DNA of 24,122 nucleotides. Origin: JBDKTK01 sp039680225. GTDB lineage: Bacteria > Desulfobacterota > Syntrophia > Syntrophales > UBA4778. Location: assembly GCA_039680225.1 (NCBI GenBank), contig JBDKTK010000136.1, positions 1 through 24,122 of the forward strand, in the 5' to 3' direction. The position numbers and the translations under genes are program-made. Position 1 is the first letter of the stretch; each line of letters starts with the position of its first letter. Below the pieces are notes generated by a model. The model did no database searches, was not told the DNA's origin, and worked only from the letters and a program-made list of their open reading frames with translations. Of the stretch, positions 7,045 through 14,627 are shown in pieces.

Positions 7045-8319
7045 TTATTTGTCCTCTTCATCTTCATAGTAGTCTACAACTTCCTGCGACCCTTCCGGGA
7101 CTTCCTGCGCTATAGACCGGGAGATACCCCTGGCCAGCAGGGCCGAGATCAGGAACAGCAGGATAATCGATATTCCGAGAATCAGGATTATCGTTGTGGA
7201 CCAGGCTTTGGCTTCCTTTTCGATGTTCTTGGAGGTCGCCATCGCCAACTCATTGAACTTCTCCACATCAACACCCATTCCTATCCAGCCGAACGTCTTG
7301 ATGTCCTTGGCCGAGAACTTGATGGGCGCATAGGCGACGAACTTGGTATGGCCGCCGAACTTGTACTCTTTTATTCCGGAATTACCCGCCTGGGCCTGTT
7401 TGGCTATTTCGGGCAGCGCCGGATCCATGAATCCCAGCAGATTGAAATCAAGGACTTCCTGGCCTTTCTTGATCTGCTCCTCATAGTTGTCTTTGGTAAG
7501 CGGAGGAACAGGCGTTCCGTCGGCAAGCTGTCCTTCTATATGATAGTCGTTCGGGTGCGCGATACAGAACCCTCTCCAGTCCACCATATAGGCGTAATTG
7601 CCGGTTGCGGCGTCCGCTTCATACACATAGCTCTGCTGGGTCGGAATTATATGATCGGTGAATCCCGCCAGGTGCCTGTAATCCAGGGCCAGGGTGATGA
7701 CTCCCGTAAGCCCCTCCTGTCCGAAGATCGGGGCTGCGAGCCTCAGGGTGCCGTTGAACCTCTGACCTTTTTCAAACTCAAACCGGTTGACGTACAAACC
7801 GCTCACCGGAGCTATATAAACCTCGCCTTTATTAAGGGTTTTGGCCTTTGCAAAATAATCATTGCCGGCTTTTGATAATTTGGATTTGGGAACCACGCTT
7901 CCGTTCGAAATTTTAATGACCTCGTTCCCCGCTTTGTCGATCAAGGCCATTTCAGTGTAAAGAGGTACCGCGACCTGGTTTATCTTGTCGTTTTCCTTGA
8001 CCCAGACATTCCTTTTGTTTTCACTGAGGAACTGCTTGTAAGCGGACTCGCTCGCGGGCAGAATCGTTGCTACAAACAGGTCTTTCCTTCTCTCGGTAAG
8101 GAAATTGGCAACCTCGTCCGCCACGTTTATGGCGCGTATTTTGATTTCTTCCTGTGATTTTTGATCAAGAACAGTAACCGCCCGTTCCTTTGCTGTAATC
8201 CCTAACTTAAACATGCCATTGGCGATAAGAATCGCCATGAGGGATAAGGGGAGTACAATAAGCAGGAAGAATACCCTTGCAACAGTGAATATCTGCTTAT
8301 CTTTTTTGACTTCTGTCAT
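7045..8319 (-). CDS. Membrane Cache-domain sensor protein without an output domain
   Basis: This 424-aa protein has two transmembrane segments, about 13-35 and 376-395. The large extracytoplasmic part between them looks like a double Cache (dCache) ligand-sensing domain: a long N-terminal helix, then YTEMALIDKAGNEVIKIS, ITLALDYRHL, a WRGFCIAHPND-type strand and a C-terminal FGWIGMGVDVEKF. Such domains usually bind small metabolites and drive a HAMP plus methyl-accepting, kinase or GGDEF module. Here the chain stops 28 residues after the second membrane segment. ARGISRSI looks like the first residues of a HAMP linker, then an acidic tail rich in Glu and Asp ends the protein. A terminator follows, so no output domain was lost to a nearby frameshift. 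The ribosome binding site is AGGGGGG. It lies 51 bases downstream of atpE and is probably co-transcribed with it. Confidence 0.85.
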   Translation of the reverse strand: MTEVKKDKQIFTVARVFFLLIVLPLSLMAILIANGMFKLGITAKERAVTVLDQKSQEEIKIRAINVADEVANFLTERRKDLFVATILPASESAYKQFLSENKRNVWVKENDKINQVAVPLYTEMALIDKAGNEVIKISNGSVVPKSKLSKAGNDYFAKAKTLNKGEVYIAPVSGLYVNRFEFEKGQRFNGTLRLAAPIFGQEGLTGVITLALDYRHLAGFTDHIIPTQQSYVYEADAATGNYAYMVDWRGFCIAHPNDYHIEGQLADGTPVPPLTKDNYEEQIKKGQEVLDFNLLGFMDPALPEIAKQAQAGNSGIKEYKFGGHTKFVAYAPIKFSAKDIKTFGWIGMGVDVEKFNELAMATSKNIEKEAKAWSTTIILILGISIILLFLISALLARGISRSIAQEVPEGSQEVVDYYEDEEDK

Positions 8320-8370
8320 TTGCTTTCCCCCCTAACGGTTGTTAGATTTTTTAAGTTAATTTAACCGTAA

Positions 8371-8745
8371 TTAACCCAAAAAGAAACGCATGTAGGGGTT
8401 AGCATACAGAAGGATGAGAGCTACGACAAGGGCGTAAATACAAACGGACTCGGCCATGGCCATACCGACCAGCATGACGGTCATGATTTTGCCCTGGACC
8501 CCGGGATTCCTGCCCACTGCCTGGCATGCTCCGCTACACGCGCTGCCGATACCGGCGCCCGCTCCGATTGCCCCGAGCCCGATCGCGAATCCGGCGCCCA
8601 CCATGGCTCCAACTGTGAAGATAACCTTAATCATGGATTCTCCGGAAGGAAGGGCCTCAGCGGCAAAGGCTAACGGCGAAGACAGCAAAACAACAGCCAT
8701 TGCTGAAAGGGTTGTGAACAGTTTCTTTCCTATTTTCTTGAACAT
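8371..8745 (-). CDS. atpE: F-type ATP synthase subunit c (F0 rotor ring) with N-terminal signal-like extension
   Basis: This 124-aa proteolipid is the c-ring subunit that carries ions through the F0 rotor. Two hairpin helices are clear: helix 1 (about 42-75) is packed with glycines (GLGAIGAGAGIG), the polar loop is RNP (79-81), and helix 2 (about 88-114) holds the ion-binding glutamate E99 in MAMAESVCIY. The residue aligned with the Na+-ligand Gln of Ilyobacter-type rings appears to be Ile, and Val follows the ES pair, so a proton-coupled ring is more likely; this is inference. Residues 1-29 form an extra signal-peptide-like leader (KKIGKK, hydrophobic core, AFA-A). The start at 8745 is chosen for its ribosome binding site (AGGAGAG); the frame stays open upstream but without homology. 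atpB is not next to it. Confidence 0.95.
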   Translation of the reverse strand: MFKKIGKKLFTTLSAMAVVLLSSPLAFAAEALPSGESMIKVIFTVGAMVGAGFAIGLGAIGAGAGIGSACSGACQAVGRNPGVQGKIMTVMLVGMAMAESVCIYALVVALILLYANPYMRFFLG

Positions 8746-8852
8746 CTTTTTCTCTCCTTTCCACACAAATAGTTTTCTCGTTTCCTTACCTTTCCAAGTA
8801 TCACAAAAAGGCGCACTTAGAAAGGGTTGAGTTTTCAAGATGCCCGAGTTTC

Positions 8853-8868
8853 TGCAACGAGCATGCCA
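8853..8868 (-). promoter_or_regulatory. Sigma-54 (RpoN) promoter driving atpE
   Basis: The minus strand reads TGGCATGCTCGTTGCA. This fits the sigma-54 consensus TGGCACG-N4-TTGCW with one mismatch, a C-to-T at the sixth base that is commonly tolerated, and has exactly 10 bases between the -24 GG and the -12 GC. The transcript would start near 8841 and give atpE a leader of about 97 nt. No comparable sigma-70 promoter was seen for atpE. The activator is likely the NtrC-family regulator encoded divergently 3.5 kb away, though this is inference. Confidence 0.72.
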
Positions 8869-9013
8869 TAATGAAAATTCGCATTTGAATCGGGGGAAGT
8901 TCTTGTTAAACGGATATTTATGGCCTTTCTGAGACCGGGGCCCTTCTGCAGGCCTTTTTAACATTTCTTTCAATTGAAGGACATTTGTTTAACGTTGTAT
9001 TCAATTTGGGAAT

Positions 9014-9027
9014 CCGAAACATTTCGG
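9014..9027. promoter_or_regulatory. Candidate enhancer/operator palindrome
   Basis: CCGAAACATTTCGG is a perfect 6-bp inverted repeat around a CA centre. It lies about 165 bases upstream of the sigma-54 promoter of atpE, within the usual range for NtrC-type activator sites. It is also just upstream of the sigma-70 promoter of the kinase operon. Binding by the local regulator is a guess. Confidence 0.3.
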
Positions 9028-9059
9028 GGCGTTTAATCCGCTGAACTGCACGATTCTTG

Positions 9060-9088
9060 TTGAAATTATTGGGGTTTATCAGTAATAT
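9060..9088 (+). promoter_or_regulatory. Sigma-70 promoter of the peptide-kinase-regulator operon
   Basis: TTGAAA (9060-9065) and TAATAT (9083-9088) are separated by exactly 17 bases. The predicted start near 9095 gives a leader of about 42 nt before the 59-aa peptide gene. The -35 box matches 5 of 6 bases and the -10 box 4 of 6. Confidence 0.55.
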
Positions 9089-9136
9089 CTGCTCGGTTCA
9101 GGGCAGGTGCCCTTCCAAATGAAAAGGGGTTGCTGA

Positions 9137-9316
9137 ATGCAGGAAATTTTGACGGCAGTTACGTACCTGGTTGTCTGGCTCGGCTGTGAAAAGGTCTTTC
9201 ACATCGAAAGCGGCCTGATAAAGCTGCTGATATCGGTGGGCGCAGCTGTGGGCGTCTACGTCTTGATGGCTATCAAGGACCGCAATCGCAAGAAGTCCGA
9301 ACGAGAAGGCCGATAA
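9137..9316 (+). CDS. 59-aa single-pass membrane peptide of unknown function
   Basis: The reading frame MQEILTAVTYLVVWLGC... runs 59 codons from an ATG with AAGGGG about 7 nt upstream, to TAA at 9314-9316. A hydrophobic stretch at about 4-16 is followed by a short polar turn (EKVFHIESG) and a second hydrophobic stretch at about 26-45 (LIKLLISVGAAVGVYVLMAI). It ends in a strongly basic tail (KDRNRKKSEREGR). It could span the membrane once or as a small hairpin with its tail in the cytoplasm. It is separated by only 9 bases from the histidine kinase start, whose ribosome binding site overlaps its stop codon, so it belongs to that operon. I do not recognise a family. A role as a small accessory to the kinase is inferred from position only. 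Confidence 0.7.
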   Translation: MQEILTAVTYLVVWLGCEKVFHIESGLIKLLISVGAAVGVYVLMAIKDRNRKKSEREGR

Positions 9317-9325
9317 GGGGATTTG

Positions 9326-12300
9326 ATGGGATCAGTGCTAAGGAAAATCAGATCCCCCGTCTGGCTGACCACTGCCATTGTGGTTTCCATGATCCTCCTT
9401 TTTTCTCTCCTGATTTACCATGCCCGGGAAAGAGAGATGGGCGAGCAGTTCAATATCCAGCAAGTCGCCCTCGCAAAAATTATTGTGTCCGGAATCGAAG
9501 ACCTCTTCTCTGATGTCGAACGGAGCATAAGGACGCAGTCCGGACACAACAACTTATCCCGGGACCGGGCAATGCAGCTTATCTATGAAGACCTGGAAGG
9601 CAGGATTGATCTTCTTGCGGCCGGGGAAGATTCGCGGATTCAAATCTATCCCGAAGCAAAGGAGACCATGAACGCCAGGGATGAACTCGGCGTCGCCATG
9701 AAACGGGCAAGGATTGCCGGGAAAACCATAGTTCACAACTTCATGGACAGCTCCGGCCAGACAAAAACATCCCGTGTCATAATCGCAATCCCGCTGCTCG
9801 ATTCGAGCCAAAAAGTAAAGGAGATAATGGCGGCTATGCTCTCCATCTCGCCCCTGGTCGAGAGGAACATTGACCCGCTCAGGAAGGGATTCGGCTCGAA
9901 TGCCTGGATTATCGATGGGACGGGGCTCATTCTCTTCCATACGAGGCCGGAGTTGACCGGAGTACAAATGGAGATGGCAAATTCCCTCGAAAGCGGACAT
10001 CTCAAAGGCTCCATTCTCGGGAAAGGGGAAACAAAGGGAGAGTTCTTCCTGGTGAATGAAAAGGGGGAAAGGACCCGGACCATCGTCGCCCATGCGCCCG
10101 TCAATTTCGGGAACGCACAGTTATGGATAGGCATAGGCACCCATTACACCTCGGCGCTCCTGCACATGAAAGAGACAGTGTACATTGTCATGCTGGAGGC
10201 TTTCATCCTCATCATCGCGGTGGTGATCGGCAGCGCCGTCATGATCACGTCCGGCCGCAGAAGGGTAGTGCTTGAAGAGGAAGTCAAGTTCCTGCGCGAA
10301 CGCGAAAAATGGCAGGAGGACCTTGCGCGGGAAAAGAGGAAGGTCGAAGGCATAATAGAAGGATCGCCGATAGCCAGCTTTGTAATAGACCGGAACCATA
10401 AGATTATATTCTGGAACAAGGCGTGCGAGGAGCTGACGGGCCTGAGGGGAGAGGACATGATCGGGACCGATAACCAGTTCATGCCGTTTTACCCTGAAAA
10501 AAGACCTGTCATCGCCGATATAATTGTGGATCAGGACCTGGACCAGGGGTTGACTCTTTTTTACGGGGAAAAAGAGGTCCAGCCGCACGCAATAATAGAA
10601 GGCGCTTACGAGGCCAGCGATTTTTATCCGAACCTGGGAGGAGGCCGGCACCTGTATTTTCTGGCGGCCCCGATTTACGATGAAAACGGCGAAGTCATCG
10701 CCGCAATCGAAACCCTCCAGGACGTCTCCAGGGAAAAGCAACTGGAGTTGGACCTGACGAACAACGCGGCAAACCTTCAGGATGAGCTCAACAAAAATAT
10801 CACCCTGAAGCGCACTATAGAGGGTATAATCGAAGGTTCGCCCATCGCGACATTTGTCATCGACAAGAACCATAAAATAATACTCTGGAACAAAGCCTGC
10901 ACGGAATTGACCGGGTTCGAGGGCAGGGAAATGATAGGCACGAGCCGCCAGTATGAGCCTTTTTACAATGAGAAGCGCTCTGTCATAGCCGATGTGATCG
11001 TGGACAACGATATGGAAGGCCTGAAGAAATATTACGGCAAGAGGCAGATGCAGCCTTCCACGGTGGTAAAAGGCGCCTTCGAAGCAGTCGATTTCTACGA
11101 GAACCTGGGCGGGAAGCGCCGCCACCTCTATTTCCTTGCCGCCCCCATATATGACGAAAAGGGCGAGACCATAGCCGCTGTCGAGACATTGCAGGACGTG
11201 ACCCGCGAAAAAGAGATGGAACTGAATCTCAAGGAATACGCGGAAAGCCTCAAAAACGAACTCGATGTCAACATCAGGCTCCGCAAAGATATTGAGGACA
11301 TGAACAATTATCTCCAGTCCATCCTCGACAGCTCTCCCGACAGGATTTTCGACCTTGACAGCGACGGCATAATCCGGTTTGCCAGCAAGGACCTGTTTTC
11401 AGGGACCGATTACCCGAAGCAGCTCAGAGGCAGGCACTTCACAGAGTTCCTGGACGAAGAGAATATGAAAAAACTTCTGGACCAGTGGCAGGAAATTACA
11501 AAGGGGAAATACAAGCCTTTTGAGATCAGCGCGACAGCAAGGGACGGCAGCAAAAGGGACCTGCTGATCAGCACCCGGCCCATCAGGAACACGGACCGCT
11601 TCATACTAGTGCAAAGGGACATTACGGAGTTTAAAAATCTCGAGCAGAAATTCTATGAGAGCCAGAAGCTTGCGGCTGTCGGCCAGCTCTCGGCAGGCAT
11701 AGCCCATGAGGTCAGGAATCCCCTGTCGTCAATAAAGATGAGCCTGCAGATACTCGAGAAAAGGTTAAATCCGACCGGCAACGACCAGAAGCGGTTCAAG
11801 ATAGCCCAGAAGGAAGTCGAGCACCTGGAAAAGCTTGTCAGCGACATCCTCATATTCGCCCGGCCGGTGGAGCCCGACAGGAAACCTGTTAAAGTAAACA
11901 GTTTTCTTGAACACTCTTTGAGCATGGCGGAAAAAGAGATCATGGATAAAGGCATAAAGATAGAAACCAGGCTGGCCGGGGACCTGCCCGAGGTATTTAT
12001 TGACCAGCCCATGATGGACCAGGTCCTGCTGAACATCTATCTCAACGCCGTAGACGCTATGGAGCCCGGGGGAAAGCTGGTTCTGAGCGCCTGCCCGGCC
12101 CCGGACAACGGCGGGTTTGTTTGCGTGACAATAGAGGACAACGGGTACGGCATTGCACCCGAAGACCTGGCGCATATATTCAATCCCTTTTTCACCAGGA
12201 AAAAATACGGGACGGGCCTGGGGCTTACCCAGGTGAAAAAGATAATCGACCAGCATAGCGGCACGATCGAAATAAAAAGTGTTCAGGGAAAAGGGACAAC

Positions 12301-12352
12301 AGTCGTTATTAACATCCCGACGGTGGAAACGGGCAACAGGACGGGGATCTGA
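9326..12352 (+). CDS. Membrane sensor histidine kinase with three PAS domains
   Basis: This 1008-aa kinase has, in order: a first membrane segment (about 13-31), an extracytoplasmic Cache-like sensor (about 35-280), a second membrane segment (about 284-306), two closely similar PAS domains (about 338-475 and 497-635), a third, different PAS (about 660-770), a HisKA dimerisation helix with phospho-acceptor H794 in AGIAHEVRNPLSS, and a HATPase domain (N box LLNIYLNAVDAM, G1 EDNGYGIAP, G2 GTGLGLTQV). The two first PAS units share runs such as HLYFLAAPIYDE and the WNKAC motif. ATG 9326 is preferred to the TTG three bases earlier because AAGGGG lies 5 nt upstream of it. The neighbouring NtrC-family gene, 14 bases downstream, is its likely phosphorylation partner. 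The signal it senses is unknown. Confidence 0.93.
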   Translation: MGSVLRKIRSPVWLTTAIVVSMILLFSLLIYHAREREMGEQFNIQQVALAKIIVSGIEDLFSDVERSIRTQSGHNNLSRDRAMQLIYEDLEGRIDLLAAGEDSRIQIYPEAKETMNARDELGVAMKRARIAGKTIVHNFMDSSGQTKTSRVIIAIPLLDSSQKVKEIMAAMLSISPLVERNIDPLRKGFGSNAWIIDGTGLILFHTRPELTGVQMEMANSLESGHLKGSILGKGETKGEFFLVNEKGERTRTIVAHAPVNFGNAQLWIGIGTHYTSALLHMKETVYIVMLEAFILIIAVVIGSAVMITSGRRRVVLEEEVKFLREREKWQEDLAREKRKVEGIIEGSPIASFVIDRNHKIIFWNKACEELTGLRGEDMIGTDNQFMPFYPEKRPVIADIIVDQDLDQGLTLFYGEKEVQPHAIIEGAYEASDFYPNLGGGRHLYFLAAPIYDENGEVIAAIETLQDVSREKQLELDLTNNAANLQDELNKNITLKRTIEGIIEGSPIATFVIDKNHKIILWNKACTELTGFEGREMIGTSRQYEPFYNEKRSVIADVIVDNDMEGLKKYYGKRQMQPSTVVKGAFEAVDFYENLGGKRRHLYFLAAPIYDEKGETIAAVETLQDVTREKEMELNLKEYAESLKNELDVNIRLRKDIEDMNNYLQSILDSSPDRIFDLDSDGIIRFASKDLFSGTDYPKQLRGRHFTEFLDEENMKKLLDQWQEITKGKYKPFEISATARDGSKRDLLISTRPIRNTDRFILVQRDITEFKNLEQKFYESQKLAAVGQLSAGIAHEVRNPLSSIKMSLQILEKRLNPTGNDQKRFKIAQKEVEHLEKLVSDILIFARPVEPDRKPVKVNSFLEHSLSMAEKEIMDKGIKIETRLAGDLPEVFIDQPMMDQVLLNIYLNAVDAMEPGGKLVLSACPAPDNGGFVCVTIEDNGYGIAPEDLAHIFNPFFTRKKYGTGLGLTQVKKIIDQHSGTIEIKSVQGKGTTVVINIPTVETGNRTGI

Positions 12353-12366
12353 AAAGGGGCGATACT

Positions 12367-13731
12367 GTGTCAAAGATTCTGGTTATAGACGACGAAAAAT
12401 CAATATGCGAGACCCTTGAGCTGTATCTGACCGAAGAAGGGTACGAGGTTTATACGGCAAACACCGGGACGGAAGGATTGAACAAGGCCGTCCAGATCTC
12501 GCCGGACCTCATCATCCTCGATATACGGCTTCCCGATATAGACGGCTTTACGGTGCTTGAGGACCTCAAGGACGAGCACGACAACACCGCCAAGGTCATA
12601 ATGATCACCGCCCACCACGATATGGAAACAACAATCCGGGCCATGAAAGAGGGCGCGTTCGATTACATCCATAAACCCATCAATATCGACGAGCTTGACA
12701 TAGCGATCCAGAAGGCGCTGAAGAGCTCCGAGATGGAGAAGAAAATAAACGGGCTGCTTATGGAGCCCTCCCGCAGCTTCAAGGTGGGAGACATAATCGG
12801 CGCCGGGAAATCCATGAGCGAGATCTTCAAGATCATCGGCGTCGTATCCCAGAGCCGGACCACCGTGCTTATCCAGGGCGAGAGCGGGACGGGCAAGGAG
12901 CTGATAGCCAAGGTCATCCACAATAATACTTCCGAAAGCGAACCGTACATTGCCGTGAACTGCTCCGCTATAGTCGATACCCTGCTGGAATCGGAGCTTT
13001 TCGGCCACGAAAAAGGATCGTTCACGGGGGCCATCAATAAAAAACTCGGCAAGTTCGAACTGGCGAGGTACGGCACCGTGTTCCTCGACGAAATCAGCGA
13101 GATGTCTCTCAATCTCCAGGCAAAGCTGCTGAGGGTCCTGCAGGAGATGGAATTCGAGCGCGTGGGCGGGAAAGACCGGGTGAAGGTGAACGCCAGGATA
13201 ATCGCCGCCACCAACAAGGATCTCAAACAGATGGTCTCCGAGGGCAAGTTCAGGGACGACCTTTATTACCGGCTCAACATCGTGACCATAAATATCCCCC
13301 CGCTTCGGGAGAGGCGGGAGGACATGCCCCTGCTGATTGAATACCTGATCAAGAAAATAAACCGCGACCTGCACAAGAAAATTGCCGGCGTCTCGAAAGA
13401 GGTGATGGACATCTTCATGAAATACGAGTGGCCGGGCAACGTGCGCGAGCTTGAGAACCTGCTTGTCAGGGCGGCGGTGGTCTCAAAAGGCAGCGTTCTC
13501 GGAGAAGAAGATTTCCCCAACCTGACCGGCGCGGGAAAGGCGGCCAGGGCCGGAAATGATACCCGGGAAGCGGACAAGTCCATAATGACGCTTGATGAAA
13601 TAGAGGAAATTCACATCAGGCGGGTTATTGAGAAGATAGGCAGGAACAAGGGGGAAATCTGCGAGGCGCTGGGCATCTCGCGACCGACACTTGAGAGAAA
13701 ACTGGAGAAGTACGGAATTTCCTTTGAATAA
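12367..13731 (+). CDS. NtrC-family sigma-54-dependent response regulator
   Basis: This 454-aa activator starts at GTG, preceded by AGGGGC. The receiver domain (1-120) has D8/D9, phospho-acceptor D52 in LDIRLPDIDG, T81 and K103. The AAA+ domain (about 142-370) shows Walker A GESGTGKE (171-178), Walker B VFLDEI (D241/E242) and the sigma-54-contacting loop as GSFTGA (217-222), a known variant of GAFTGA. WPGNVREL (355-362) is intact. The Fis-type helix-turn-helix at 425-450 (NKGEICEALGISRPTLERKL) binds enhancer DNA. Once phosphorylated by the upstream kinase it should open sigma-54 promoters; the only clear sigma-54 promoter I see in this window is the one of atpE on the divergent strand. Confidence 0.95.
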   Translation: MSKILVIDDEKSICETLELYLTEEGYEVYTANTGTEGLNKAVQISPDLIILDIRLPDIDGFTVLEDLKDEHDNTAKVIMITAHHDMETTIRAMKEGAFDYIHKPINIDELDIAIQKALKSSEMEKKINGLLMEPSRSFKVGDIIGAGKSMSEIFKIIGVVSQSRTTVLIQGESGTGKELIAKVIHNNTSESEPYIAVNCSAIVDTLLESELFGHEKGSFTGAINKKLGKFELARYGTVFLDEISEMSLNLQAKLLRVLQEMEFERVGGKDRVKVNARIIAATNKDLKQMVSEGKFRDDLYYRLNIVTINIPPLRERREDMPLLIEYLIKKINRDLHKKIAGVSKEVMDIFMKYEWPGNVRELENLLVRAAVVSKGSVLGEEDFPNLTGAGKAARAGNDTREADKSIMTLDEIEEIHIRRVIEKIGRNKGEICEALGISRPTLERKLEKYGISFE

Positions 13732-13761
13732 GCGCAGGCATGACAGGGACAGCTTTCCTTT

Positions 13762-14343
13762 ATGAAAATAAAATCAGCCGAATTCGTCAAAAGCGCCAAG
13801 GCGCCTTCCCAATACCCGGCGCCGTCCTTCCCCGAGGTGGCCTTCGCCGGCCGCTCCAACGTGGGCAAGTCAACCCTTATCAATGTCCTTACCAACAGAA
13901 AAAAACTGGCGGCAACCAGTTCGACGCCGGGCAAAACACGCCTGATCAATTTCTTCCTCCTCAACGGGGGCCTGGGACTGGTTGACCTGCCCGGGTACGG
14001 CTTCGCCAAGGTGCCCCTCGAGACCAGGAAGGAATGGGGGCCCATGGTCGAGAGCTATCTGCGGAACAGGCCCAACCTGAAGCTGGTAATCCTGCTTGTC
14101 GACAGCCGCAGGACGCCATCGGACGGCGATTTGCAGCTGATCGAGTGGCTCAAGGCCTTCGGAAATGATTTCCTGATAGTGGTCACGAAGGCCGACAAGC
14201 TGTCCCGCAGCGAGCTGAACAGGCAGGCCGCCGTGATCAGGAAAACTCTGGGGGTCGGGCAGCGGGACCTGATATTTTTTTCCGCCAGGACAGGCGAGGG
14301 GAAGGATGCCGTCTGGAGGGAGATCCGGAAGAAGATTGAATGA
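13762..14343 (+). CDS. engB: Ribosome biogenesis GTPase EngB/YsxC
   Basis: This is a 193-aa TRAFAC GTPase needed in well-studied bacteria for assembly of the 50S ribosomal subunit. All G motifs are present: G1 GRSNVGKS (30-37), G2 in STPGKTR (54-60), G3 DLPGYG (75-80), G4 TKAD (142-145) and a G5-like SARTGEG (174-180). Length and the GYGFAKV signature are typical. It begins 31 bases after the response regulator and probably shares its transcript, although the two are functionally unrelated. The Shine-Dalgarno is weak. Nothing else unusual is seen. Confidence 0.96.
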   Translation: MKIKSAEFVKSAKAPSQYPAPSFPEVAFAGRSNVGKSTLINVLTNRKKLAATSSTPGKTRLINFFLLNGGLGLVDLPGYGFAKVPLETRKEWGPMVESYLRNRPNLKLVILLVDSRRTPSDGDLQLIEWLKAFGNDFLIVVTKADKLSRSELNRQAAVIRKTLGVGQRDLIFFSARTGEGKDAVWREIRKKIE

Positions 14344-14426
14344 AACCTGCCGCGGGAATTACCCGGATTTCGGTCTGAACTTGCCGGTTTATTTGGTAAA
14401 TCCCTGATTTTTTTTCATGATTGGCC

Positions 14427-14455
14427 TTGACAATAAATAATGCATGAGGCATAAT
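14427..14455 (+). promoter_or_regulatory. Sigma-70 promoter of the Hdr-Flox-Nfn operon
   Basis: A perfect TTGACA (14427-14432) and CATAAT (14450-14455, 5 of 6) are separated by exactly 17 bases. It would give a leader of about 165 nt before the first gene at 14628. A second, weaker candidate, TTGGTA (14478-14483) and TATACT (14499-14504) with a 15-base spacer, lies downstream. The rest of the 284-base gap contains no gene. Confidence 0.68.
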
Positions 14456-14574
14456 CGCGCGGATCGTCGGTAATAGGTTGGTAACTTGTTAAAATTATTA
14501 TACTATCCAAGCACAAACACCTCCTCCGAAAGCATTTCCGAAAGAAATCAGCCAGCACAGCATCTTTATATAAA

Positions 14575-14611
14575 TTTCAGCAAAAAGGCTGAAAACAGAC
14601 GTATTTACGTC
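14575..14611 (+). promoter_or_regulatory. Two tandem hairpins in the operon leader next to the ribosome binding site
   Basis: TTTCAGC (14575-14581)/GCTGAAA (14588-14594) with a 6-nt loop is followed after three bases by GACGT (14598-14602)/ACGTC (14607-14611) with an ATTT loop. AGGAG (14615-14619) comes 3 bases later. No U-tract follows, so these are not terminators. They could protect the mRNA end or modulate translation. Confidence 0.4.
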
Positions 14612-14627
14612 CAACAGGAGCTTTAGA

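Larger units (their letters stand above)
8746..9136. other. 391-base divergent regulatory gap between atpE and the signalling operon
   Basis: No gene is supported here. The gap contains a sigma-54 promoter facing atpE (8853-8868), a sigma-70 promoter facing the 59-aa peptide gene (9060-9088), and two palindromes, TTCAATTGAA (near 8970) and CCGAAACATTTCGG (9014-9027). The palindromes sit at the distance usual for enhancer sites of sigma-54 activators. A short GGGCA/TGCCC hairpin lies in the + strand leader (9101-9112). Confidence 0.7.

Noticed and set aside
8746..8973. N-terminal extension of the AtpE frame to an upstream ATG
   Set aside because: The region holds the sigma-54 promoter and atpE ribosome binding site. 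The extended residues show no homology, whereas the start at 8745 gives a plain signal-like leader.
14398..14627. Sigma-54 promoter for the Hdr operon
   Set aside because: No GG-N10-GC pair with flanking TGGC and TTGC was found; the closest, near 14371, has a spacer one base short.
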